Below, piece by piece: positions 1-4,924 of a DNA stretch of 6,149 nt (the first letter of the stretch is position 1; each line of letters starts with the position of its first letter). Where the stretch lies: the NCBI GenBank assembly GCA_029287645.1, contig JARFQS010000516.1:1-6149 (forward strand), written 5' to 3'. A program made the translations under genes and the position numbers. The DNA is from Thermoanaerobaculia bacterium. Its GTDB lineage: Bacteria; Acidobacteriota; Thermoanaerobaculia; Multivoradales; JAHEKO01. The notes beneath the pieces were generated by a model, which saw only the letters and a list, made by a program, of their open reading frames with translations, was not told the DNA's origin and searched no databases.

Positions 1-52
1 TCGCACAACAGAGGATGGCGCAGGTCGAGAGAACGGCGACAGCTTTATGCAT
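1..52 (-). CDS. 5' end of an exported protein, cut by the left window edge
   Basis: An ATG at 52-50 opens a frame that reads MHKAVAVLSTCAILCCA (17 codons) and continues off the window. A short basic start (His, Lys) followed by an unbroken hydrophobic stretch looks like the n- and h-regions of a signal peptide or N-terminal membrane anchor. The start is supported by a GGAGG at 67-63 on the minus strand, 10 bases upstream. It lies 44 bases after the stop of the DUF885 gene on the same strand, so the two could be co-transcribed. It contains three cysteines (11, 15, 16), but none sits in a canonical lipobox. The function cannot be stated from 17 residues. The call rests on the ribosome binding site plus the hydrophobic start, so it is moderately certain only. 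Confidence 0.55.
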   Translation of the reverse strand, partial: MHKAVAVLSTCAILCCA

Positions 53-62
53 GGTTCCTTCC

Positions 63-67
63 CCTCC
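63..67 (-). promoter_or_regulatory. Ribosome binding site of the left-edge gene
   Basis: GGAGG on the minus strand (CCTCC on the plus strand), 10 bases before the ATG at 52, inside a purine-rich run (GGAGGGGAAGGA). It is the main evidence that the truncated frame at the left edge is a real gene. Confidence 0.55.
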
Positions 68-96
68 AGAAATGGAACGGTATTGTCGAGTGTCTG

Positions 97-1854
97 CTAG
101 TCGGCGTTGCGCCTCGACCGCGCCGCCAGTATGGCCGCCAGCTCGTCGCTGGGCACGGGGCCGGTACGCAGAATGGTGTCCATGAAGGACTGGGTGTCGA
201 ACTCGTCGCCCAGACGCTCCCTTTCCATCTCGTAGATCTCACGCAATTCGAGGCCGACGAGCATGTAGGTGATGATCTGCATGGGAGAGCTCATGAGCCG
301 TCCCCACAGGCTCTTGGCGAATTGCGGCGCGAGCAGTGATGTCTCGATGGAGAAGTCCGAGACCTGCTGTTCGGTCCAGCCGTTGCAGTGGGCCTGCACG
401 CTCATATAGGCGCGATTGGCATTCTCCAGACGTTTGCGCAGCTGAGCGAACCGAGTCAGCCAGTCCCCCTCGGCGTAGCCGGCATCGAGCACGATGCGCT
501 CGGTGAAGGTCGCCCAACCTTCGATGAAGGGCCGATACGGAAAGAGGATGCGGACCTTGTGTGGGTTCTCGCGCAGGATCTTGAGCTGCATGTAGTGCCC
601 GGGGAAGAGCTCGTGGATGACGATGAACCGCTTGAACGAGTAGTTGAACGAGCGCCAGAAATCGATGCGCTCCTGCTCCGGATGCGAATCGGGGATGGTG
701 GCGAGATACCACGTGGTCCAGGGGTTGGGGGCGAATGCGGGAGCGCTGCTGACATAGCCGATCCTGGCCATCGGGCCCGAGCTTTCCGGAGCCAACTCGA
801 TGCTGAGTGTCTGATGATCGGGGACGGTGGCGATCCCCTGATCTCGAACGAAGTCCTCGACCTCCTGGCCGTATCTCCGCAGCTCGAGAAGGTACTCCTG
901 CTCATGGGTCGGTCGATTGGCCTCCATGTCGGCGAAGGCCCTTCCGACGAGGGCATCGAAGTCGTCGGGCGCTGGGGTCTCAGGATCGATTTCCCTCCAG
1001 TAGGCCGCTGCCATCACATGGAGCGCCTTCTTGCTGGTCTCGATCTCCCACAGGGCGATCTCCCCCAGTTGTTCCGGTGTCAGATCGCTGTCGGTGTAGA
1101 TCTCGAGCTTCCGAGCGTAGGTTTCACGGCCGAGGATCGGTTCGTCGGGGAGGGTCAGGGTGGGGAGTAGCACACGACCGTGTTCGACGAGATCCGAGAT
1201 GGCCTGGGCGGTCCGCGAGCACGCCTCCTTCAGGGCTGGAGCCGAGGCCTCGTCGAACCAGTCTCCTACGGCTCCCGGCAGGTCCGACCGGATGTAGCGG
1301 GCACTTCCTTCGAGGTCAGCCAGCGCCTCCGAAGTCTCGGTCGGTCTTCCGTCCCGCAGATTCGACTTGGCCGAGCGTGAGAGCTTCTCGATCTGTTGCA
1401 CACGAAGGAGAAGGAATCGTTGCTTCTCGTCGTCGGACAACAACGTCGAGTCGAGAATCGGGGTCACGCCGTTGGAGATCAGATCGGCATACAGCTTCAA
1501 AGAGCTTTCGTGAGGCCTGTCGTTCTGCCAGCGGTCGAGCTCGGTGCGAATCTGGGTGCGCAACAGCCTGAGGTCGATCCGATCGTCTCTCGTTACATTC
1601 GAGAGAGCCTCGAGCCGTGCCAGCGTCGCCTGGTTGTAGTCGACCCAGGCCGCGATCGCGGATGCGGAGAGATCCTCGAAGCCTTCGTTGACATCGACAA
1701 ATCCTCGCGACCGGGCGCGGGATGGGCTGAATCGCTTCCATTCCGCGATGTAGTCGTCGATAATCCCGGACACATTCGGGGCGGCCGGCTCGGCTGGACC
1801 CGCGAAAGCCAGGCCGCAACCGACGATGAGGAATCCCAGCAGTAGCCTATTCAT
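97..1854 (-). CDS. DUF885-family zinc-metallopeptidase-like protein, exported
   Basis: 585 residues, the usual length for a DUF885 protein, a family predicted to be zinc-dependent carboxypeptidase/oligopeptidase-like enzymes. The active-site signature is intact: HELFPGH at residues 414-420 (HExxPGH form; His414 and His420 as likely zinc ligands, Glu415 as likely base), followed by EGWA at 445-448, where Glu445 is the expected third ligand. The family's C-terminal block is also present: a helix around 526-548 (Q..TYMLVGLELREIYE), then LGDEFD, then a final ILRTGPVP. The ATG at 1854 is chosen because it begins a signal peptide (MNRLLLGFLIVGCGLAFA, probable cleavage after Ala18). The frame stays open upstream to 2229, but that part reads backwards through the neighbouring barrel gene. 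I see no good Shine-Dalgarno before this ATG. An IVGC tetrapeptide ending at Cys13 also fits a lipobox, so it may be a lipoprotein. Likely periplasmic or membrane-anchored. The natural substrate is unknown. Confidence 0.9.
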   Translation of the reverse strand: MNRLLLGFLIVGCGLAFAGPAEPAAPNVSGIIDDYIAEWKRFSPSRARSRGFVDVNEGFEDLSASAIAAWVDYNQATLARLEALSNVTRDDRIDLRLLRTQIRTELDRWQNDRPHESSLKLYADLISNGVTPILDSTLLSDDEKQRFLLLRVQQIEKLSRSAKSNLRDGRPTETSEALADLEGSARYIRSDLPGAVGDWFDEASAPALKEACSRTAQAISDLVEHGRVLLPTLTLPDEPILGRETYARKLEIYTDSDLTPEQLGEIALWEIETSKKALHVMAAAYWREIDPETPAPDDFDALVGRAFADMEANRPTHEQEYLLELRRYGQEVEDFVRDQGIATVPDHQTLSIELAPESSGPMARIGYVSSAPAFAPNPWTTWYLATIPDSHPEQERIDFWRSFNYSFKRFIVIHELFPGHYMQLKILRENPHKVRILFPYRPFIEGWATFTERIVLDAGYAEGDWLTRFAQLRKRLENANRAYMSVQAHCNGWTEQQVSDFSIETSLLAPQFAKSLWGRLMSSPMQIITYMLVGLELREIYEMERERLGDEFDTQSFMDTILRTGPVPSDELAAILAARSRRNAD

Positions 1855-1873
1855 TGCAGGTTCGAAGTGTATC

Positions 1874-1877
1874 GGAG
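1874..1877 (+). promoter_or_regulatory. Ribosome binding site of the Omp85-like barrel gene
   Basis: GGAG ten bases before the ATG at 1888. It favours that ATG over the in-frame GTG at 1867, which lies upstream of this site and would add seven polar residues ahead of the signal peptide. Confidence 0.6.
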
Positions 1878-1887
1878 AAATCCACGA

Positions 1888-3036
1888 ATGAAACGTTCGA
1901 CCCAGGCACTCGCCGTGCTGTTGCTCCTGCTGGCTGCCCAGTCCGTTCATGCGTTCGACTTGGAACAGTTCAAGGATCCCGAGGACGGCCAGCTCGACCT
2001 CAGCAATTGGCTCCTCGAGAAGGGCGGTGGGTTCTTGCCCGTTCCAATTCTCATTACCGAACCAGCTCTGGAGGGTGGTCTGGGTGCCGCTCTGACCTTT
2101 TTCCACAAGGCCAAGGGCGAGCCCCTGGTGCCCGAGAACGAGAATGGTGCTGCCCGACTGCCTCCGAGCGTCTCTTTTGGGGCCGGTGCCTATACCGGCA
2201 ACGACAGCTGGTTTCTGGGAGGTGGCCACTTCGCCTCTTGGAAGGAGGACCGCATTCGATACATCGGTGCGGCGGGCCTCGCCTCGATCAACCTCGAGTT
2301 CTTCGTGGCTGACACTCCGTTCAAGTACAACATCGACGGTTTCTTCCTGCTGCAGGACATTCAGTTCAGGGTCAAGAAGACCCCGCTCTTCCTGGGTGCC
2401 AAGTACACCCTGTTCCGTGTCGATGCGACTTTCGAAGATCCCGATGTCCCCGGCTCGGCGCAGCTACCTCCCCCCGGAATCGATCCCGCGTCGGCGACGG
2501 GCCGGGATGCAGGTCTTGGGTTGGTTGCACACTACGACAGCCGGGACAATCTCTTCGCTCCGACGAAGGGCCGGGAAGGCTACTTCATCTACACTTTTTT
2601 CAACGAAGCGGTCGGAGGCACCTTCAACTACGAGAAGGTCGAGGCCAAGCTCTTCTCCTACCATCCTCTCGGCCAGAAGTTCATCCTCGGCGCCCGACTA
2701 GATGCAGAAATGGTCAATGACGGCGCGCCCTTCTATGGCCTGCCGTATGTCGATCTTCGTGGTGTCCCGCTCGGGCGCTATCAAGACGAGTTCGCCGGAG
2801 TTGCGGAGCTCGAGGGCCTCTGGAACATCGTCGGACGCTGGACGCTGGTGGGCTTCGGCGGCGCCGGCTTTGTCGACGGTGACCTGCCAACCAGCACTGG
2901 CGAGACAGTTCTGGCTGGTGGGGTCGGCTTCCGCTACCTGATGGCGCGTCGGCTGGGTCTCAAGACGGGCATCGACCTGGCATGGAGCGAGGACACGTTC
3001 GCCTTCTATATCGCCATCGGAACCGGCTGGCGGTAG
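1888..3036 (+). CDS. BamA/TamA-family (Omp85 superfamily) outer-membrane barrel protein without POTRA domains
   Basis: 382 residues. It begins with a classical signal peptide (MKRSTQALAVLLLLLAAQSVHA, cleavage after Ala22). A short linker leads straight into alternating hydrophobic/polar strands starting near residue 52 (PVPILITEP, then GGLGAALTFF). Omp85 hallmarks are visible: YDSRDNLFAPTKG at 216-228 matches the 'YDsRd..f.PtkG' element of the barrel, and LRGVPLGRY at 290-298 corresponds to the (V/I)RG(F/Y) motif of the loop 6 region. The C-terminus (FYIAIGTGWR) is a last-strand-like segment. BamA itself is about 800 residues with five POTRA domains; here there is no room for even one, so this is the short barrel-only type usually annotated as 'BamA/TamA family outer membrane protein', whose role is not established. 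It is divergent from the DUF885 gene with 33 bases between starts, and its stop is 10 bases before a strong hairpin. Confidence 0.88.
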   Translation: MKRSTQALAVLLLLLAAQSVHAFDLEQFKDPEDGQLDLSNWLLEKGGGFLPVPILITEPALEGGLGAALTFFHKAKGEPLVPENENGAARLPPSVSFGAGAYTGNDSWFLGGGHFASWKEDRIRYIGAAGLASINLEFFVADTPFKYNIDGFFLLQDIQFRVKKTPLFLGAKYTLFRVDATFEDPDVPGSAQLPPPGIDPASATGRDAGLGLVAHYDSRDNLFAPTKGREGYFIYTFFNEAVGGTFNYEKVEAKLFSYHPLGQKFILGARLDAEMVNDGAPFYGLPYVDLRGVPLGRYQDEFAGVAELEGLWNIVGRWTLVGFGGAGFVDGDLPTSTGETVLAGGVGFRYLMARRLGLKTGIDLAWSEDTFAFYIAIGTGWR

Positions 3037-3046
3037 CCAATAAGAA

Positions 3047-3088
3047 ACCCCTGTCGTGGTCCCTCCTGCAGGAGGTCACGACAGGGGT
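3047..3088 (-). terminator. Hairpin between convergent genes; intrinsic terminator for the SYLF gene
   Basis: ACCCCTGTCGTG at 3047-3058 pairs perfectly with CACGACAGGGGT at 3077-3088 (12 bp). The stem continues, after a small asymmetric internal loop, into the perfect palindrome CCTCCTGCAGGAGG at 3062-3075. On the minus strand the stem runs into TTTCTTATTGG (7 T in the first 9 bases, starting with the last stem base), the form of a Rho-independent terminator. It starts 26 bases after the stop of the SYLF gene. In the plus direction the stem is followed by GTGCGGATAG, with no U-tract, so termination of the barrel gene there would depend on the stem alone or on another factor. A second, tiny hairpin (AGCCT-TGT-AGGCT, 3095-3107) lies between the SYLF stop and this element. 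Confidence 0.8.
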
Positions 3089-3114
3089 GCGGATAGCCTT
3101 GTAGGCTCGCTGCG

Positions 3115-3696
3115 CTACTTCTTCAGCGGGTTGTAGGTGTACTTCTGTCCCTTGATGGCCGCTTCGTACATCAGGCCGCCCTTGCCGATGGTGAACACCA
3201 GCATGCCTTTGTAGTAGTTGGTACTGGCCTGGCTACCGCCCGATCCACCGCTACTGGCGCCGGCGGCGGCACCCTCACTTGTTGCCGTTGCTCCGGCGCT
3301 GGCCTGGACGGCGATGGCGCTGGCCTCGGCTCCAAACTCGAAATTGCCACTGGTGAAGTCCTTGTAGGCGCGCTCGTCCTCGAAGAACACAACCTGGCTA
3401 TAGGCCTGGCCACCGGCCTGGAATCCGATGGAGACATCGCTCAAGGATGTGAAGCCGACGACGTTGCCGCCGACATACACCTGGCCCCTGCCGTGAGAGG
3501 CACCGATACCGAGACCACCCTTGCCGATAGTCGGAAACACAGCGTAGCCATAGGCAGAGTCGAAGAATGGGGCAACATCCGAGGACTGTTTGAAGTTGTT
3601 GATCGTGCTGGAGTAGTCCTGGACTTCGCGGGCAAGGCCGGTGCCCACCAGAGACAGTATCAAGACAACCATGAGAGCTAGACTTCGTCGCAGCAT
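3115..3696 (-). CDS. Secreted SYLF (Ysc84/DUF500) domain lipid-binding protein
   Basis: 193 residues. A signal peptide occupies roughly 1-22 (MLRRSLALMVVLILSLVGTGLA, cleavage before Arg23). The mature part is a single SYLF domain: SSDVAPFFDSAYGYAVFPTIGKGGLGIG (about 38-65; the YAVFP..GKGG block is diagnostic), GRGQVYVGG (69-77), SIGFQAGGQAYSQVVFF (89-105) and a terminal GKGGLMYEAAIKGQKYTY. In eukaryotes SYLF domains bind phosphoinositides; bacterial exported versions are thought to bind lipid, but their role is poorly known, so the periplasm or outer-membrane inner face is an inference. A low-complexity Ala/Gly/Ser stretch (about 129-158) interrupts the domain. The ATG at 3696 has an excellent ribosome binding site. 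About 109 bases separate it from the kinase gene upstream, enough for its own promoter, and a strong terminator follows, so it is probably monocistronic. Confidence 0.92.
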   Translation of the reverse strand: MLRRSLALMVVLILSLVGTGLAREVQDYSSTINNFKQSSDVAPFFDSAYGYAVFPTIGKGGLGIGASHGRGQVYVGGNVVGFTSLSDVSIGFQAGGQAYSQVVFFEDERAYKDFTSGNFEFGAEASAIAVQASAGATATSEGAAAGASSGGSGGSQASTNYYKGMLVFTIGKGGLMYEAAIKGQKYTYNPLKK

Positions 3697-3703
3697 GAGC
3701 GTT

Positions 3704-3709
3704 CCTCCT
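3704..3709 (-). promoter_or_regulatory. Strong ribosome binding site of the SYLF gene
   Basis: A full AGGAGG on the minus strand, 7 bases before the ATG at 3696. It is the best Shine-Dalgarno in the window and, together with the signal peptide, fixes this start. It suggests high translation. Confidence 0.8.
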
Positions 3710-3787
3710 GGAGATTGTGGTTTAGCCTGTCGAGAGACCTAGATCCTACAACATGTCGGGGTCGAGAGTCGGGGAGCGTGGGTGGAC

Positions 3788-3806
3788 ACCTGGCAATGTG
3801 GCAGGT
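3788..3806 (-). terminator. Weak hairpin just after the kinase gene, possible operon end
   Basis: ACCTG at 3788-3792 pairs with CAGGT at 3802-3806; inside, one mismatch is followed by two more pairs around a 3-base loop. It overlaps the first base of the kinase stop codon. No U-tract follows on the minus strand (GTCCACCC), so it is a poor intrinsic terminator. It could mark the 3' end of the mRNA or be coincidental. Confidence 0.25.
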
Positions 3807-4324
3807 TATTCAGAGAGCAGGTCTTCGATCGCCGAGATCGCTGTCTCGATCCTTTGCGCTGGTGGGCCGCTGACTGCCACCCACCGATAGCCACGCTCGG
3901 ACAGAGCTGCACGGAAGAGCTCCTGCATCTCGGTCCGCCGATCGCCACGATCGCGCTGGTCGCCATCGGGAACCCAGGGCACGTCGATACCAGCGAGTAG
4001 ATAGAGATCTCCAGCCCGAGTTCGAAGCTCATCCTCGATCCACGCTGGCCAGTCTCCGTAATAGTGTCGGCTGTAGATCACTGTACTGAGAAGGTCGGTG
4101 TCCTGGATCAGGAGTCCACTCGCTTCTGGGGCAATCTGGTCTTCGAGCGCCATCTGTCCCCGGGCAATCGCTTCGACGTCTGCGAGCTCCGGGGCGGCAC
4201 CCTTTTCCTCCACGAACATGCGCACGAATTCGGGTACCCAGACCGTGTCGAAGTGCTCGGCAAGCGCGGAGGCAAGCGTGGTCTTGCCTGTGCACTCGGA
4301 GCCGGTGACGACAACTCGGATCAC
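3806..4324 (-). CDS. NadR-type ribosylnicotinamide kinase (AAA_28-like P-loop ATPase)
   Basis: 172 residues from the GTG at 4324. It matches the C-terminal kinase domain of NadR, which phosphorylates nicotinamide riboside to NMN with ATP in the cytoplasm. Visible elements: Walker A GSECTGKT (8-15), VPEFVR (30-35, equivalent of the WEYGRE region of NadR), ARGQMALED (54-62), Walker B-like IQDTD (73-77), VPWVPDGDQRDRGDRR (115-130, matching the 'WVDDGLR' lid region), and SGPPAQR (152-158). The N-terminal helix-turn-helix and the NMN adenylyltransferase domain of trifunctional NadR are absent, so this is a kinase only and NMN must be adenylylated by another enzyme. I chose GTG 4324 over the ATG at 4378. 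The GTG overlaps the pnuC stop as GTGA and has AGGAG five bases upstream, and the protein then begins right at the first strand (IRVVVTG). The 18 residues added by the ATG are polar, Arg-rich and inside pnuC. Thiamine kinase activity is a possible alternative. Confidence 0.87.
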   Translation of the reverse strand: MIRVVVTGSECTGKTTLASALAEHFDTVWVPEFVRMFVEEKGAAPELADVEAIARGQMALEDQIAPEASGLLIQDTDLLSTVIYSRHYYGDWPAWIEDELRTRAGDLYLLAGIDVPWVPDGDQRDRGDRRTEMQELFRAALSERGYRWVAVSGPPAQRIETAISAIEDLLSE

Positions 4325-4911
4325 GGGCTCTCCTGGATGGCGGGCTGAAGCCGATCCTCGACCATCGTGCGGCGCCAACCGAGGAAGCCCATGACCGCCA
4401 AGATGAGGAAGATCGCGTAGAGAGCGGCCGTCGGGTACAGGCCCTTGAAGATGAACATGCCGACGTAGAAGACATCAACCCCCAGCCAGACCAACCAGGC
4501 TTCGAGTAGCTTGCGAGTCTGCATCCACTGACCGACGATACTGAACGAGGTCAGGGCCGAGTCCATGAAAGGAAGCGAGGCATCAGTGTAACGACTCAGG
4601 GTCATTCCGAGCAGGGCTCCCGCTACCGCTCCGATCAACGCCAGGACCACCCTCGTCTTGTTGGAGGCCAGGGAGACGTGAAGCTCTCCATGATCCTCGC
4701 CGCCGCGAAGCCAGGCCCACCAGCCGTAGATCGCCAGCCCGAAGTAGAGGGCCTGCAGTCCCATGTCCGCATAGAGCTTGGCCTGGAAGAAGACCACGGC
4801 GTACAGGGTGACGCTGACCATGGCCAGGGGCCAACACCAGATGACCTGTCGCGTCGTGAGAAAGACGGCGAGCAGGGTGACGACCACCGCAACGAGTTCG
4901 AGAGAGTTCAT
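4321..4911 (-). CDS. pnuC: PnuC-family transporter, probably for nicotinamide riboside
   Basis: 196 residues, typical for PnuC (about 200-240), an inner-membrane facilitator with seven membrane helices, relatives of SWEET/SemiSWEET. Hydrophobic segments run nearly throughout, for example 4-20, 24-42, 50-68, 87-105, 139-156 and 160-178. Family motifs visible: MGLQALYFGLAIYGWWAW (50-67, the GLQ..Y...YGWW.W element), GQWMQTRKLLEAWLVW (127-142) and YPTAALYAIFLILAVMGFLGW (159-179, the terminal 'T..LY...L..A..G...W' block). Transport is by facilitated diffusion with trapping by phosphorylation, and the kinase gene overlapping its 3' end fits that scheme. It starts 13 bases after the receptor stop; the stretch before ATG 4911 (CTCCAGTTTCCT) has no clear Shine-Dalgarno, so translation may depend on coupling to the receptor gene. 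PnuC relatives can also carry thiamine (PnuT) or riboflavin (PnuX); substrate choice here rests on the kinase. Confidence 0.92.
   Translation of the reverse strand: MNSLELVAVVVTLLAVFLTTRQVIWCWPLAMVSVTLYAVVFFQAKLYADMGLQALYFGLAIYGWWAWLRGGEDHGELHVSLASNKTRVVLALIGAVAGALLGMTLSRYTDASLPFMDSALTSFSIVGQWMQTRKLLEAWLVWLGVDVFYVGMFIFKGLYPTAALYAIFLILAVMGFLGWRRTMVEDRLQPAIQESP
4330..4334 (-). promoter_or_regulatory. Ribosome binding site deciding the GTG start of the kinase
   Basis: AGGAG on the minus strand, 5 bases before the GTG at 4324 and inside the last codons of pnuC. With the GTGA stop/start overlap it implies translational coupling of the kinase to pnuC. Confidence 0.65.
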
Positions 4912-4924
4912 AGGAAACTGGAGA

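Noticed and set aside
388..1170. 260-codon open frame on the plus strand, antisense to the DUF885 gene
   Set aside because: No recognisable fold or motif. It lies entirely inside a well-supported gene, and long stop-free antisense frames are expected from G+C-rich codon use.
807..1571. 254-codon Arg/Ser/Pro-rich frame on the plus strand
   Set aside because: Composition typical of an out-of-frame reading of G+C-rich coding DNA; wholly inside the DUF885 gene.
1867..1887. GTG at 1867 as the start of the barrel gene
   Set aside because: It lies ahead of the GGAG at 1874 and would place seven polar residues in front of a normal signal peptide that begins at ATG 1888.
1855..2229. N-terminal extension of the DUF885 frame by 125 residues
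   Set aside because: It runs antisense through the barrel gene, has no domain character, and ends exactly where a clear signal peptide begins at 1854.
3743..3748. TAGGAT on the minus strand as a -10 box for the SYLF gene
   Set aside because: It matches four of six consensus positions, but no acceptable -35 lies 16-18 bases upstream, so the promoter is not supported.
4325..4378. ATG start at 4378 for the kinase
   Set aside because: It adds 18 polar residues inside pnuC. The GTG at 4324 has the ribosome binding site, the stop/start overlap, and begins at the first strand of the kinase fold.
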